DNA of 64,000 bases from Bartonella sp. WD16.2 (lineage in GTDB: Bacteria; Pseudomonadota; Alphaproteobacteria; Rhizobiales; Rhizobiaceae). Shown piece after piece: positions 31,246-42,172 of this stretch (the first letter of the stretch is position 1; the number at the start of each line of letters is the position of its first letter). The notes below the pieces were generated by a model that searched no databases, was not told where the DNA came from, and saw only the letters and a program-made list of their open reading frames with translations. Location: positions 1 to 64,000 of the forward strand of contig NZ_CP019781.1 of assembly GCF_002022505.1 (NCBI RefSeq), in the 5' to 3' direction. The translations under genes were made by a program, and so were the position numbers.

Positions 31246-32859
31246 TTAAAGTGTGTCTTCATCCACGGTATTTATTTTCTCATTTTCTGTAGAATTTTCT
31301 GCGACACAATCAGTTTGACATATCCAACCTGCTTGCACACGTGCAGCTAAAATCATAGCTTCTGCATCAGTACGTGTAATATCAAATGGGGTTAAGATAC
31401 CAGAGAAGTTCTGAACTTGACCTCCTTTGCGTTCTCGCCAACCAATTAAATCGTCAACTGCATAACCTGCAAAATCGTCTATTGTTTTAATACCATCTTC
31501 ACCAATAGCGACCAACATCGCACTTGTCATACCAGGAAGTTCTCGCAATTCATCAGCAACACCGAGTTTTTTACGTTTTTCATCTAATTCTTTTTCTTTG
31601 TGTTCTAGGTATTCACGTGCACGGCTTTGAATTTCTGAAGCAGTTTCACGATCAAAACCATCAATAGAAGCAATTTCTTCAAGATCAACATAGGCAATTT
31701 CTTCAATTGAAGCAAAGCCTTCTGATGCCATAACTTGTCCGACCATTTCATCAACATCTAAGGATTCCATGAAAAGCTTACTGCGTTCATTAAATTCTTT
31801 TTGGCGATTTTCGGATTCTTCTTGTTCTGTTAAGATATCAATGCTCCACCCTGTTAATTGCGAAGCTAAACGAACATTTTGCCCACGTCGCCCAATAGCG
31901 AGACTGAGTTGGTCATCAGGGACAACAACCTCAATACGTTCTGCCTCTTCATCGAGGACGACTTTTGAAACTTCAGCAGGCTGTAGTGCATTGACAATAA
32001 ATGTTGCAGCATCAGGTGACCAAGGAATAATATCAATTTTTTCTCCTTGCAATTCTGCAACAACAGCTTGAACCCGACTTCCCCGCATGCCAACGCATGC
32101 TCCAACAGGATCAATTGAGCCATCACGTGAAACGACAGCAATTTTAGCACGCGAACCTGGATCACGTGCAACAGATTTAATTTCTATAATACCATCGTAA
32201 ATTTCTGGTACTTCCATGGTAAAAAGTTTTGCCATAAATTGAGGGTGTGTACGCGAAAGGAAAATTTGCGGTCCTCGCGGTTCACGATGTACGTCATTGA
32301 CAAAAGCACGAATCCGATCTCCATAGTGAAAGGACTCACGAGGAATTAGTTCATCACGTCGTATTATAGCTTCTCCACGTCCTAGATCGACAATGACATT
32401 ACCATATTCTACACGTTTAACTGTACCAGAGATTATTTCACCAACTTTATTTTTGAATTCTTCAAATTGTTGATCACGTTCTGCATCACGTATTTTTTGT
32501 ACAATAACCTGTTTAGCAGATTGTGCTGCAATGCGTCCGAAATCCATAGGAGGTAAAGGGTCACAAAAAAAATCACCCACTTTTATATCGTCTTGGTGTT
32601 TTAGGGCGTCGGATAAAGCAATTTCAGTTGTATAATCTTCGACGATGTCAACAACTTGAAGCAAACGCTGTAATTTGATTTCACCTGTTTTAGAATTAAT
32701 CTCAGCACGGATATTGGTTTCTTGACCATAGCGTGAACGCGCTGCTTTCTGTATAGCATCGGCCATTGCAGAAATGACAATTTCACGGTCAATTGACTTT
32801 TCGCGTGCAACAGCATCTGCGATTTGCAGAAGTTCAAGCCTGTTAGCGCTTATAGCCAT
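31246..32859 (-). CDS. nusA: Transcription termination/antitermination factor NusA
   Basis: NusA binds RNA polymerase and nascent RNA and modulates pausing, termination and antitermination. The protein has an N-terminal polymerase-binding domain and an S1 domain ([22 protein letters not shown]). KH domains follow ([22 protein letters not shown] and [16 protein letters not shown]), then C-terminal acidic repeats with helix-hairpin-helix features. I chose the ATG at 32859 because AGGAG lies seven bases before it; an in-frame start 27 bases upstream lacks this. It gives 537 residues. rimP is upstream. Confidence 0.96.
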   Translation of the reverse strand: MAISANRLELLQIADAVAREKSIDREIVISAMADAIQKAARSRYGQETNIRAEINSKTGEIKLQRLLQVVDIVEDYTTEIALSDALKHQDDIKVGDFFCDPLPPMDFGRIAAQSAKQVIVQKIRDAERDQQFEEFKNKVGEIISGTVKRVEYGNVIVDLGRGEAIIRRDELIPRESFHYGDRIRAFVNDVHREPRGPQIFLSRTHPQFMAKLFTMEVPEIYDGIIEIKSVARDPGSRAKIAVVSRDGSIDPVGACVGMRGSRVQAVVAELQGEKIDIIPWSPDAATFIVNALQPAEVSKVVLDEEAERIEVVVPDDQLSLAIGRRGQNVRLASQLTGWSIDILTEQEESENRQKEFNERSKLFMESLDVDEMVGQVMASEGFASIEEIAYVDLEEIASIDGFDRETASEIQSRAREYLEHKEKELDEKRKKLGVADELRELPGMTSAMLVAIGEDGIKTIDDFAGYAVDDLIGWRERKGGQVQNFSGILTPFDITRTDAEAMILAARVQAGWICQTDCVAENSTENEKINTVDEDTL

Positions 32860-32913
32860 AGATTTTCTCCTTTTTATACCATCCAAGCGGAATGATCCTA
32901 ATTAATATTAATT

Positions 32914-33543
32914 TTAACAGTTTGTTTTTTCGATTAAAGTGCTGAGATTGTCTTCAGGGACTAGCTGTTGACGTAAATTTTTATCTTTTTTCAGTGCATC
33001 ACGAATAAGTTCATCAGTGAGTACTAGACGTGCATTCGTAACATCAGCGAAGGGAATCAAAACATCCGTTATTTCTCCGTGAGAAGCTTTATCGATATTT
33101 AAGGTAAAGCTATTTTGTGTAATGTTGGTTAGTATGCCACGAAATTTCTGGCGTCCATTAATAACAACACTAGTTTCAATTTTCACAATATGTCCTTGCC
33201 ACTTGAAAAAATCAGATTTTCTTACCAATGGGCGATCAATACCAGGAGATGAAATTTCCAAATGATATTTTCGTTCAATAACATTTTGCACATCAAGAAA
33301 AGGCGAAATAGTGCGGCTAATAATTTCGCAATCTTCTATTGTCATGGTACCATCAGTGCGCTCAGCCATAATCTGAAGAGTTAGACCATTTAAACCAGAG
33401 AGTTTTACGCGAATTAAACGATAACTTAAAGGTTGGAGTAATGGTGAGACAAGAGTAGCCACACGCCCTTCGATGCCATCTTCTTCAAACAAACGAGGCT
33501 CATCGATGTTATTCATTCTTTCAGTTTCGTTTATATCATTCAA
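32914..33543 (-). CDS. rimP: Ribosome maturation factor RimP
   Basis: RimP binds the 30S subunit during assembly. The 209-residue protein has the alpha/beta N-terminal domain (VATLVSPLLQPLSYRLIRVKL, TIEDCEIISRTISPFLD, YHLEISSPGIDRPL) and an Sm-like C-terminal domain. The last 35 residues are a charged alphaproteobacterial extension. It begins the rimP-nusA-ylxR-infB-rbfA-truB series, with the terminator of the preceding transcript just upstream. A later ATG at 33516 is an alternative start. Confidence 0.93.
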   Translation of the reverse strand: MNDINETERMNNIDEPRLFEEDGIEGRVATLVSPLLQPLSYRLIRVKLSGLNGLTLQIMAERTDGTMTIEDCEIISRTISPFLDVQNVIERKYHLEISSPGIDRPLVRKSDFFKWQGHIVKIETSVVINGRQKFRGILTNITQNSFTLNIDKASHGEITDVLIPFADVTNARLVLTDELIRDALKKDKNLRQQLVPEDNLSTLIEKTNC

Positions 33544-33563
33544 GTTGTTCTACCCCACTGATA

Positions 33564-33595
33564 TTAAAAAAGAGTGGGTCCAAATAACCCACTCC
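33564..33595 (-). terminator. Rho-independent terminator after trmB
   Basis: On the minus strand GAGTGGGT, a 7-base loop and ACCCACTC form a perfect 8-bp G/C-rich stem, followed by six Ts. It lies about 80 bases past the trmB stop and before rimP, so it ends the metK-trmB transcript and separates it from the nusA operon. Confidence 0.88.
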
Positions 33596-33676
33596 TTATC
33601 CTAAGATTAAGAATCTACCTTATTATATTCTTAAATTTAAAGTTTTTCAAGTTATCCATGTAAAGTGTTTCATTAC

Positions 33677-34378
33677 CTATTTTCTAATAAAAGTAAGATA
33701 AGCAGGAGTTCTACCTTCGCGCAAAGCTTTTGCTTCATAACGGGTGCTTTGCCATGATGGGTAGGGGGCTTTCCAATCTTGAGGACTTTCTACTTGCCAT
33801 TCAAAACTATTATGATGTGTGCAGTGATATAGGGTCCAATTGACGTAAGTATCTATATCGCTGGCAAAACGAAATTTTTTACCTGTTTTAAGCACTCGAG
33901 CAAAACGATTAAGGTTTTTTACATTGATAAATCGTCGTTTCCAATGCTTTTTTTTAGGCCATGGATCAGGATAAAAAAGGTCTATTCCATCAAGCGATGC
34001 TATTGGCAGCCAATCAAGAAGTTGTATGGCATCATTATCATAAAGGCGAAGATGATTTTGATAATGTGTGTGTTTTTCAATATGGACCAATATTTTTGCC
34101 ATACCATTAATAAAGGGTTCTACGCCAATAAAACCAGTTTGTGGAAAACGTTCCATTTCATAAATCAAATTTTCACCTCCACCAAAACCAATTTCAAGTC
34201 GGACTTCCTTTACTTGATTAACAAATAAAGATGTTAACTCTAAGGGTGCGGGTTTATTTAAATCAATGTTAAGAGTAGGGAGTAGCGTTTTTATACACGC
34301 AAGTTGATTGTTTCGTAGTCGCTTTCCTTGTCGGCGACCAAAAAAAGCTTCGCTTATACGTGTTTTATCTGCAATCAT
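33677..34378 (-). CDS. trmB: tRNA (guanine-N7)-methyltransferase
   Basis: TrmB methylates G46 of tRNA using S-adenosylmethionine. The 233-residue protein has the SAM site [12 protein letters not shown] and the family signature [16 protein letters not shown]. Its ATG overlaps the metK stop in an ATGA, so the methyltransferase is translated with the enzyme that makes its cofactor. Both end at the terminator at 33564-33595. Confidence 0.96.
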   Translation of the reverse strand: MIADKTRISEAFFGRRQGKRLRNNQLACIKTLLPTLNIDLNKPAPLELTSLFVNQVKEVRLEIGFGGGENLIYEMERFPQTGFIGVEPFINGMAKILVHIEKHTHYQNHLRLYDNDAIQLLDWLPIASLDGIDLFYPDPWPKKKHWKRRFINVKNLNRFARVLKTGKKFRFASDIDTYVNWTLYHCTHHNSFEWQVESPQDWKAPYPSWQSTRYEAKALREGRTPAYLTFIRK

Positions 34379-35643
34379 GGTACTTTAATCATTGATTTAA
34401 GTGTTGCAATCAGATCAGTTTTTTCCCATGAAAATGAACCATCATGTTCTGGTTTGCGTCCAAAATGGCCATAAGCAGCTGTTTTAGCATAAATAGGTTT
34501 ATTAAGACCAAGGTGTTTTCGGATGCCTGTTGGTGAAAGATCCATTATTTTGCGGATTGTGGTTTCAATAGTATTTTCGTCTACTTTTCCTGTTCCGTGA
34601 AGGTTAAGGTAAATAGATAAGGGTTGTGCAACACCAATTGCATAAGAAAGTTGAATAGTGCACCGTTCTGCTAAATCAGCTGCAACAATATTCTTAGCTA
34701 AATAGCGTGCAGCATATGCTGCAGAACGATCAACTTTTGTTGTGTCTTTACCTGAAAACGCCCCTCCACCATGGGGTGCTGCGCCACCATACGTATCAAC
34801 AATGATTTTGCGTCCTGTTAGCCCTGCATCACTTTGAGGGCCACCAATAACAAATTTGCCTGTTGGGTTAATATACCAACTGCATTCATCAGAAATAGGA
34901 ATATCACGTAAAGCTTGACGAATATAAGGCTCAACCACTGCTTGTACTTTATTTGAATTCCAGTTTTCATCTAAATGTTGTGTTGAAAGAACGATAGATG
35001 TTACCTCTATAGGTTTTCCATTTTTATATCGTATTGTTATTTGGCTTTTAGCGTCAGGCCCTAGCTTTCCTGCTTCTCCCTCTTTTTTATGGCGCGCTAT
35101 AGCAAGAAGCTCTAAGATTTTGTGCGCATAATAAATTGGTGCAGGCATAAGGGCTGGTGTTTCACGGCAAGCATATCCAAACATAATACCTTGATCGCCT
35201 GCTCCCTCTTGGCCTTGACAATCAGTTGCATTATCAACTGCTTGTGCAATATCAGCTGATTGTTGACGCAAAAGAACATCAATTTTAACCGTTTTCCAAT
35301 GAAAACCTGTCTGTTCATAACCAATTGCACGAATAGCTTGACGCGCAACTGCACGAAAATGAGTAGGGTTGATGATAGGAGAACCGATTTTATCGTAAAT
35401 AAATTCCCCATTTTTATCTCTTTTTAAGAGTGTATCAGGAACACGTACCTCACCAGCAATAACCACGCGATTTATGCTTACTAAAGTTTCACAAGCGATT
35501 CGCATTAACCATGGATCAGTTCCAGTTTTCTCCGCTTCTTTATAAATCATATCCACGATTTCATCCGAAATACGATCACAGATTTTGTCAGGATGTCCTT
35601 CGGATACTGATTCACTAGTGAAAAAATAATTTTGATGCAGCAT
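34375..35643 (-). CDS. metK: S-adenosylmethionine synthetase
   Basis: MetK makes S-adenosylmethionine from methionine and ATP. The 422-residue protein has [18 protein letters not shown] at the N-terminus, the hexapeptide GYACRE (GYAxxE form), and the P-loop-like [19 protein letters not shown]. It is somewhat longer than E. coli MetK (384), as is usual in Rhizobiales. The 5' region holds two adjacent hairpins. trmB overlaps its 3' end. Confidence 0.97.
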   Translation of the reverse strand: MLHQNYFFTSESVSEGHPDKICDRISDEIVDMIYKEAEKTGTDPWLMRIACETLVSINRVVIAGEVRVPDTLLKRDKNGEFIYDKIGSPIINPTHFRAVARQAIRAIGYEQTGFHWKTVKIDVLLRQQSADIAQAVDNATDCQGQEGAGDQGIMFGYACRETPALMPAPIYYAHKILELLAIARHKKEGEAGKLGPDAKSQITIRYKNGKPIEVTSIVLSTQHLDENWNSNKVQAVVEPYIRQALRDIPISDECSWYINPTGKFVIGGPQSDAGLTGRKIIVDTYGGAAPHGGGAFSGKDTTKVDRSAAYAARYLAKNIVAADLAERCTIQLSYAIGVAQPLSIYLNLHGTGKVDENTIETTIRKIMDLSPTGIRKHLGLNKPIYAKTAAYGHFGRKPEHDGSFSWEKTDLIATLKSMIKVP

Positions 35644-35703
35644 AGAAACTCTCTCAAAAAAAGAAAACCGGCATTTTCTTATTATTTATTTAAAGTTTTC
35701 TCT

Positions 35704-35746
35704 ATTTGCCAATTCTACGGCAAATCCTCAATGCTAATTTATGAGG
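35704..35746 (-). promoter_or_regulatory. Tandem hairpins between the XRE gene and metK
   Basis: On the minus strand CCTCA/TGAGG (35726-35746) is followed directly by ATTTGCC/GGCAAAT with an 8-base loop (35704-35725). They lie 61 to 103 bases before the metK start and 32 bases after the upstream XRE gene. They could be a metK leader element or the 3' end structure of the XRE message; no T-run follows. I do not recognise a known SAM riboswitch consensus in them. Confidence 0.4.
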
Positions 35747-35777
35747 CGATATTAAAGGAAAAATATAATTTTTATTC

Positions 35778-36188
35778 TTATAATTTATTTTTTTGATCTT
35801 CTTCAGAAAGAGCTTTTGCTAAATCAATGATTTTTCGACGTACTTTAGCATCAAGTATATTAGTAAAAGCACGCATTAATTGGATTCCTTCGCTGCTAGA
35901 GCAAAAATCCATAAAATTACTTTCGCTTTCAGCAAAGCCTTCTACGGATTGAGTAATGCCTTTATCAAAAAAATAAGAAACAGGAACATCCATAATTTCT
36001 GCAATTGCTTGAAGGCGACTTGCACCAACACGGTTTGTACCTTTTTCATATTTCTGGATTTGCTGAAAAGTAATACCTAATTGCTCACCTAGTTTTTCTT
36101 GGGTAAGACCTAACATATTACGACGTAAACGAATACGAGTGCCAACATAAACATCTATTGGATCGGGCTTTTTTCTAGTTTCGGTCAT
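35778..36188 (-). CDS. XRE-family helix-turn-helix transcriptional regulator
   Basis: The 136-residue protein has a Cro/CI helix-turn-helix at about 12-70 (GTRIRLRRNMLGLTQEKLGE, ITFQQIQKYEKGTNRVGASR), then an acidic C-terminal half. This regulator is widespread in Rhizobiales near metK and lnt. It precedes metK on the same strand, so it may control SAM synthesis or itself; this is inference. No regulated gene can be named from the sequence. Confidence 0.88.
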   Translation of the reverse strand: MTETRKKPDPIDVYVGTRIRLRRNMLGLTQEKLGEQLGITFQQIQKYEKGTNRVGASRLQAIAEIMDVPVSYFFDKGITQSVEGFAESESNFMDFCSSSEGIQLMRAFTNILDAKVRRKIIDLAKALSEEDQKNKL

Positions 36189-36336
36189 ACTACAACTCTT
36201 TATTTCCAGCGCTTTGTTTCCAAATCAATATTAGATGCACGTAAAGTTAGTTTATCATAAATTAGGATAATATGTAATACTTTTCCCCAACGTTACTGGT
36301 ACGTATAACATGATATTGTACATAAGCACTCAATCA

Positions 36337-37926
36337 TTAAGGTCGTCTTGTAAAGCCAAAACTAATACGGCACAATAGCATAAGAATAAATAAGATGAAA
36401 GTAGAGAATATTCTGTATTCATTGTTCCATATTGGAATAATTGGCGATGGAACCGGAGAATCAAGAAAACCAATAGCATTTTGTTCAAGAGCATCAACGA
36501 TTCGTCCATAAGGGTCGATCACAGCTGATATTCCATTGTTGGCTGCTCGTATAAGAGGTATTCCTAGTTCAACTGCACGCAGCCGTGCTTGCTGAAAATG
36601 TTGATATGGGCCAGGCGTTATACCAAACCACGCATCATTTGTAACATTGATAATTGCCTGAGGAGGAGGGCCTTTAAAAGTCATTTCATGAGGAAATATG
36701 GCTTCATAGCAAATAAGAGGAAGATAAGAAAATCCATTTGGCATCATGACAGTTTGACGCACTCTAGCAGAACTATATCCACCAATTTTATCAGCAATGG
36801 CGTTTAATCCAATTTTATTTAATAAATTTTGATAGGGAAGATATTCACCAAAGGGGACCAGATGAAGTTTATCGGAAGCATTAAGAATCTTGCCTTTGGC
36901 GTCAATGACTTCAATTGTGTTAAAATATTGTGTTTGGGTATTATGGAAATCAGTATTGGCTCGTACAGCACCAATGATAGCCCATTGTTGTGGCTTAAGA
37001 AGTGAGGCGATGCGCATTATGATAGCAGAAGTGCCTGTGAGAATGTAAGGAACGGATGTTTCAGGCCATACAATAAAGTCAGGCTTTAAGGTTTGATCAG
37101 TTCCTGACATTATACTTAAGTTTAGATGAGCTGTGAATATATCTTCAGGTGTAACATTGTCTAATTTTTTGTTTTGTTGAATGGAAGGTTGAACAATGCG
37201 TACCCAATAATTGCTTTTTTGATAATCGACGATATTAGGTGCTGTATTCAGTCGATAAAATCCAAAGACACTATGTGCTAATATAAGTAAAAAACAAAGA
37301 ACAAGCGCGAATTTCTTTTTTTCATTTGTGAATAAAACTGTAGGTAAACTATAGACTAAAACAGCAAGAATATTCATTCCGTAAAGTCCTACAATTACAT
37401 CTGATTGCATGAGTATCGGGGTTGGCATAGCCGTATAACCAAGAGCGTTCCATGGAAATCCTGTAAACAAAATAGCGCGCAACCATTCTGCTAGCCCCAA
37501 TGCAAAAGCAAGAACGAAGAAGCGCGCTATCCCTTTAGTCCATAACCAACCAACAATAAGACCAGCAAAAACCCAATAGAGAGCAAGATAAGCGGGAAGG
37601 CCCAAAATAACAAATGGTACTCCCCAGGCATAAGCAATCGGATCTATCAATAAAGCATTGCTTGTCCACCAAAGGCTGCAAACGAAATAACCAAAACCGA
37701 AATTTCCGCAAGTTAGTGCACTTATCAAAAGGCGTTTTTTGAGATTTTGAGTAGCATTGATTGCATCAAGTAAGATAACGAAGACAGGAAAAGTTAAAAA
37801 ACTAACAGGTGTTAGATAAAAAGGTGGGAGTGCAAAGGATGTGAGTGCACCGCATAAAAAAACACATATTTGTTGTTTCCAACCAGTAATAGAAAGTAAG
37901 AGAGCTGTGAGCTTATTAAAAAGCAC
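36337..37926 (-). CDS. lnt: Apolipoprotein N-acyltransferase
   Basis: Lnt adds the third acyl chain to outer-membrane lipoproteins in the inner membrane. The 529-residue protein has about seven membrane spans and a nitrilase-like periplasmic domain with the Glu in VWPETSVPY, Lys in DKLHLVPFGEYLP and Cys in LICYEAIFP. It starts seven bases after the corC-like gene in the conserved ybeY-corC-lnt order. CyoA in this window is a likely client. Confidence 0.95.
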   Translation of the reverse strand: MLFNKLTALLLSITGWKQQICVFLCGALTSFALPPFYLTPVSFLTFPVFVILLDAINATQNLKKRLLISALTCGNFGFGYFVCSLWWTSNALLIDPIAYAWGVPFVILGLPAYLALYWVFAGLIVGWLWTKGIARFFVLAFALGLAEWLRAILFTGFPWNALGYTAMPTPILMQSDVIVGLYGMNILAVLVYSLPTVLFTNEKKKFALVLCFLLILAHSVFGFYRLNTAPNIVDYQKSNYWVRIVQPSIQQNKKLDNVTPEDIFTAHLNLSIMSGTDQTLKPDFIVWPETSVPYILTGTSAIIMRIASLLKPQQWAIIGAVRANTDFHNTQTQYFNTIEVIDAKGKILNASDKLHLVPFGEYLPYQNLLNKIGLNAIADKIGGYSSARVRQTVMMPNGFSYLPLICYEAIFPHEMTFKGPPPQAIINVTNDAWFGITPGPYQHFQQARLRAVELGIPLIRAANNGISAVIDPYGRIVDALEQNAIGFLDSPVPSPIIPIWNNEYRIFSTFILFILMLLCRISFGFTRRP

Positions 37927-37933
37927 TTGACCA

Positions 37934-38959
37934 TCACCCTTTTGAAGTAGCTTCTTCTAAATGCTCATTTTCTAGGGTACGAATAATGCGTAATCGCTTA
38001 ATCCGGCGTTTATCAGCTTCTAAAATACGGAATCTGTAACCAGGTATAGCTTCAATGATTTCACCTTTTGAAGGAATACGATCAAGAATGGAAACAATCA
38101 AACCACCAATAGTATCGACTTCATCACCGTATTCTCCTACAATGAAATCAGGACCGAGAGCCTTTTCCACATCTTCTAATTCAGTTCTTGCATCAATAAG
38201 CCATTTATTATCGGGTTCACGTACAATAACATGATTAATATTGTCGTGTTCATCTTCAATATCACCAACGATGAGTTCAACAATATCTTCCATAGAAACT
38301 AAACCATCTGTGCCACCATATTCATCAATAACCAAAGCCATTTGTGTTCGTGTGGCTTGCATACGCGTTAATAATTTACTAGCAAGCATGGAACTTGGAA
38401 CAAATAGAACTGTTCGAATGAGATCTAGTTTACCAATTGGGGTACGTAAATCCTCCGTATAGCTTAATTGAAGTGGAACAGATTTTTGTCCATTTTTGTT
38501 AGAAGCTGAACTGGTAATAAAGCGGGTTATGTGACTAAGGATATCGCGAATATGGATTATACCTCGTGGATCATCTAAAGTTTCAGCATAAACAGGCATA
38601 CGGGAATAGCCAATTTTTTCGAAATATTCGAGAGCTTCCCCAAGAGGGGTATTTATTTCTAATGCTTCAATTTCAGAGCGTGGAATCATCACATCATCAA
38701 TGCGTGTTTCACGCAAACGTAAGATATTATACAACATAATACGCTCTTCAGGCGAAAAGAGTGTAGCGTCATCTTCATTGTGGGCAGCAAGGGCATCAGT
38801 TAAATCATCACGCAGTGATGTGGAATTACGTCCACGTAAGAATGAAAACAAATGGCTTAGAAATGAATGTTTTTCTATATGATTTGTTCGTTGAGAAGAG
38901 GCTCCTTCAATATGAGAAGATATTTGGTTATTATTGTGTGTATTAATTTTATCCACCAT
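37934..38959 (-). CDS. CorC/TlyC-type CBS domain protein (hemolysin family)
   Basis: The 341-residue protein has two CBS domains (RIDDVMIPRSEIEAL, then GRVRTPIG-like DLRTPIGKLDLIRTVLFVPSSM and QMALVIDEYGGTDGLVSMEDIVELIVGDIEDE). A C-terminal CorC/HlyC transporter-associated domain follows (about 255-330). There are no membrane spans, which fits the soluble CorC form. Such proteins affect magnesium and cobalt handling; the hemolysin name is historical. It lies between ybeY and lnt. Confidence 0.9.
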   Translation of the reverse strand: MVDKINTHNNNQISSHIEGASSQRTNHIEKHSFLSHLFSFLRGRNSTSLRDDLTDALAAHNEDDATLFSPEERIMLYNILRLRETRIDDVMIPRSEIEALEINTPLGEALEYFEKIGYSRMPVYAETLDDPRGIIHIRDILSHITRFITSSASNKNGQKSVPLQLSYTEDLRTPIGKLDLIRTVLFVPSSMLASKLLTRMQATRTQMALVIDEYGGTDGLVSMEDIVELIVGDIEDEHDNINHVIVREPDNKWLIDARTELEDVEKALGPDFIVGEYGDEVDTIGGLIVSILDRIPSKGEIIEAIPGYRFRILEADKRRIKRLRIIRTLENEHLEEATSKG

Positions 38960-39058
38960 GGTTCTAAGATTTTCTAGGCCTTACTTTTTATAATAATGCA
39001 TAAGATGCTTTAAGTTTTATTGTGTAATATCGGTTTCTAAAGTTCGATTTTTATCATT

Positions 39059-39535
39059 TTAAAGCAACTCAGTATAGGGATTTTTTATGGAAAGTTTTTG
39101 GAGGATTTCTCTTTCTAGTTTTTCCATTTGATTAGCTTCATCATTTGTTTCATGATTGTAACCAAGAAGATGGAGGAGTCCATGAACAATTATATGTGTC
39201 AGGTGATCTTGAAATGATTTCCCTTCTTCTTTTGCTTCTCGTATAATAGTTTCTCTCGCAATGATAATATCACCGAGCATAAGTTTAGGGCTTTGTCCAA
39301 CTTTAAGAGGAAAAGCAGGAAAGGATAAAACATTTGTAGGTTTATTTTGAGAGCGCCATTGTGCATTGATTTGTGCTATGTGATCGTCATTTGTAAAAAG
39401 CAAGCTGAGTTCACTTGTTACTTTGTTTAATGATAAATGGTGCATTGTGGTTGTTAATGCTTTTGTGGTGATATTATAAAGTACATCCTCATTATCCCAT
39501 TCAGCATCTTCAATGGTTATATCAATAGTAATCAT
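39059..39535 (-). CDS. ybeY: Endoribonuclease YbeY
   Basis: YbeY is a metal-dependent RNase in 16S rRNA 3' maturation and ribosome quality control. The 158-residue protein has the zinc motif [21 protein letters not shown] with three histidines, and [14 protein letters not shown]. It follows phoH by 19 bases in the conserved phoH-ybeY-corC order. Confidence 0.95.
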   Translation of the reverse strand: MITIDITIEDAEWDNEDVLYNITTKALTTTMHHLSLNKVTSELSLLFTNDDHIAQINAQWRSQNKPTNVLSFPAFPLKVGQSPKLMLGDIIIARETIIREAKEEGKSFQDHLTHIIVHGLLHLLGYNHETNDEANQMEKLEREILQKLSIKNPYTELL

Positions 39536-39554
39536 GATGGATTTAATTCATTTT

Positions 39555-40655
39555 TTAATCAAGATCATTAGAATGATACTTTTTTGTTTGTTTGCCAGAA
39601 TCGCGATCATAAGCACGCACAATAGCAGCAACAAGAGGATGGCGTACAATATCTTTTTCGTCAAAACGAATGATCGAAATATTTTCTATATCTGAGAGAA
39701 TGCGAATTGCTTCCATTAAGCCTGACTTTTGTCCTGCAGGAAGATCAATTTGGCTTATATCACCTGTAACAACAACACGTGCTCCTTCTCCAAGACGTGT
39801 GAGGAACATTTTCATCTGCATGGGCGTAGTATTTTGTGCTTCATCAAGGATGATAGCTGAATGAACAAGTGTTCGTCCGCGCATAAAAGCGAGAGGAGCA
39901 ATTTCTATGACTCCAGAAGCTAAAATGCGTTCTACCTTTTCAGCAGACATCATATCGTAAAGGGCATCATAAAGCGGGCGTAAATAGGGATCAACTTTTT
40001 CTTTGAGGTCACCAGGAAGAAAACCAAGACGTTCCCCAGTTTCAACTGCAGGACGTGAGAGGATAATTCGTTCAATAATACCGCGCTCTAAGAGCGTTAC
40101 AGCGTGAACAACAGCAAGATATGTTTTGCCGGTTCCTGCTGGACCTATACCAAAAACAAGTTCAGAACACTCCATTGCTCGTAGATAAGCCTCTTGTGTT
40201 GGGGTGCGGGGATAGATTGTTTTTTTATGAGTGCTCAACTGTATTGGTACATGTTTTGTCGTAGATTGAATTGTTTTTGGAGACTTTTGCTTTTCATTTG
40301 GCAAATTTGCCATAGCGAGTGCACTTTCTGTATCTGATAAAGTAAGCTCTTGACGTGTTTTTGCTAGTTTATAGAGCTGGCCTAATGCATATTGCGCGTG
40401 TTTTGTAGCAGCAGCACTTCCACGGATTGAAACTTTGTTACCGCGCGGGTAAATGTTAAGTCCGAGTTTTTGTTCAATATAAGAAAGATTTTCATCGAAT
40501 TTTCCAAAAACCATTTTTGCATAGTTGTTATTTTCAAAAGTTAAAACAATATGATCAGTTTCCGACAAGCTCGTTTTTTCAAAGATATTAATGTTTTTGG
40601 GGGAGGCATTTATTGCCTTTTTAATGTGTTTTGGTTTTTCGGTTGATACTTTCAA
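39555..40655 (-). CDS. PhoH family ATPase
   Basis: The 366-residue protein carries a PhoH P-loop domain with Walker A GIGPAGTGKTYLA and Walker B SAIILDEAQNTTP, followed by VVTGDISQIDLP. The N-terminal part has a KH-like region (IYPRGNKVSIRGSAAATKHA). PhoH-like proteins are predicted RNA helicase-type ATPases that occur next to YbeY, and a shared RNA role is likely. miaB lies just upstream. Confidence 0.93.
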   Translation of the reverse strand: MKVSTEKPKHIKKAINASPKNINIFEKTSLSETDHIVLTFENNNYAKMVFGKFDENLSYIEQKLGLNIYPRGNKVSIRGSAAATKHAQYALGQLYKLAKTRQELTLSDTESALAMANLPNEKQKSPKTIQSTTKHVPIQLSTHKKTIYPRTPTQEAYLRAMECSELVFGIGPAGTGKTYLAVVHAVTLLERGIIERIILSRPAVETGERLGFLPGDLKEKVDPYLRPLYDALYDMMSAEKVERILASGVIEIAPLAFMRGRTLVHSAIILDEAQNTTPMQMKMFLTRLGEGARVVVTGDISQIDLPAGQKSGLMEAIRILSDIENISIIRFDEKDIVRHPLVAAIVRAYDRDSGKQTKKYHSNDLD

Positions 40656-40764
40656 CCTATTCTCCTGTGTTGTTTAAGTATGGTACATTCAAGATATAAT
40701 TTTTTTCTTTAAAAATAAAAGAGTTTTTTGAGTTAATACTTTGAACAAAGCTTTAGGAGTATTT

Positions 40765-42141
40765 TTAAATATTCACTTTTTCTCCGACGAAACTATTTGA
40801 GCTCGCATTTTTAATATAAATCTCCATAATAGTACCTGTAGAGACTTGTATATCTACGACAACAGGTAACAGCCAAGGAGAGCGACCTACCATTTGCCCA
40901 AGATGGCGACCGGATTTTTCGATAAGGATATTGGTTGTTTGACCAATTTTAGAACGTAAAAATGTATGTTGCTGATCAAGAAGAAGTGCTTGTAAACGTT
41001 GAAGACGAGAATTTTTCACAGTTTCATCGACATGGTTTTTCATTGTTGCACCAGGCGTTCCAGGACGAGGGGAATATTTAAAAGAATAAGCTGAACTGTA
41101 ACCTACTTGTTTAATGAGTTTAATGGTTTCTTCAAAATCTTCATCAGTTTCACCTGGAAATCCCACAATAAAATCGCCTGAAAAAGCAATATCTGGTCGT
41201 GCGGTACGAATTTTTTCAATGAGTCGAAGATAATGGATACTTTTGTGCTGGCGATTCATTGCTTTTAAGATACGATCTGAACCAGATTGGACAGGAAGGT
41301 GCAGATAAGGCATAAGCATATCAAGATCGCGATGTGCAGCAATAAGGCTATCATCCATATCACGTGGATGGCTGGTTGTATAACGCAAGCGCTTTAAACC
41401 ATCAAGTTTAGCAAGATGATAGAGAAGGTCACCAAGGCGCCAAGTTTTGCCATTAGCACTTTGTCCATGCCAGCCATTTACATTTTGTCCCAAAAGCGTA
41501 ATTTCTTTGACACCAGCTTCAATGAGTTGGATGGCTTCATGAGTAATTTGTTCAACAGGTCGTGATGTTTCAGCACCCCGTGTATAAGGAACAACACAAA
41601 AGGTGCAAAATTTGTCACATCCTTCCTGTATTGTTAAAAATGCACTAACACCTCGTTTTTGCACAGCATGTTTATTATGAGGTGGTAAATGAGTAAATTT
41701 ATCTTCAACAGCATAGTTCGTTTCAACGACTTTTTTTCCTTGTTTGGCCTGTTTTAACAACTCTGGCAAGCGATGATACATTTGCGGCCCAACAACGAGA
41801 TCTACTGTTGGTGCACGACGCAAGATTTCATCTCCTTCGGCTTGTGCAACACAGCCCGTTACACCGATTATTAAAGGTTTATCAGGTGCACGTTTTTGAC
41901 GTATCATCCGCAAGCGACCAAGATCAGAATAAAGTTTTTCTGCTGCTTTTTCACGAATATGGCAAGTGTTAACAAGAATAAGGTCGGCATCATTTGGTGT
42001 TTGTGTGGTTACATAACCTTCGGCACTAAGATTATCGTTCATTCGTTGGCTGTCATAAGTATTCATTTGACATCCATAGGTTTTGATAAAAACCTTTTGG
42101 GGAGAAATAGAAAGTGTATTCTTAAGATGCGACTGCTTCAT
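40765..42141 (-). CDS. miaB: tRNA-2-methylthio-N6-dimethylallyladenosine synthase
   Basis: MiaB is a radical-SAM methylthiotransferase acting on A37 of tRNAs reading UNN codons. The 458-residue protein has an N-terminal UPF0004 domain with three cluster cysteines ([34 protein letters not shown]). The radical SAM motif [17 protein letters not shown] follows, then a TRAM domain at the C-terminus. It lies between rimI and phoH. Its own anticodon-loop partner MiaA is not in the window. Confidence 0.97.
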   Translation of the reverse strand: MKQSHLKNTLSISPQKVFIKTYGCQMNTYDSQRMNDNLSAEGYVTTQTPNDADLILVNTCHIREKAAEKLYSDLGRLRMIRQKRAPDKPLIIGVTGCVAQAEGDEILRRAPTVDLVVGPQMYHRLPELLKQAKQGKKVVETNYAVEDKFTHLPPHNKHAVQKRGVSAFLTIQEGCDKFCTFCVVPYTRGAETSRPVEQITHEAIQLIEAGVKEITLLGQNVNGWHGQSANGKTWRLGDLLYHLAKLDGLKRLRYTTSHPRDMDDSLIAAHRDLDMLMPYLHLPVQSGSDRILKAMNRQHKSIHYLRLIEKIRTARPDIAFSGDFIVGFPGETDEDFEETIKLIKQVGYSSAYSFKYSPRPGTPGATMKNHVDETVKNSRLQRLQALLLDQQHTFLRSKIGQTTNILIEKSGRHLGQMVGRSPWLLPVVVDIQVSTGTIMEIYIKNASSNSFVGEKVNI

Positions 42142-42172
42142 GATGCATTCCTAAACGCTTTTTGCACAAATC

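Noticed and set aside
35700..35760. Known SAM riboswitch before metK
   Set aside because: The two hairpins do not show the SAM-II pseudoknot or the SAM/SAH consensus that I know, so I list only unnamed hairpins.
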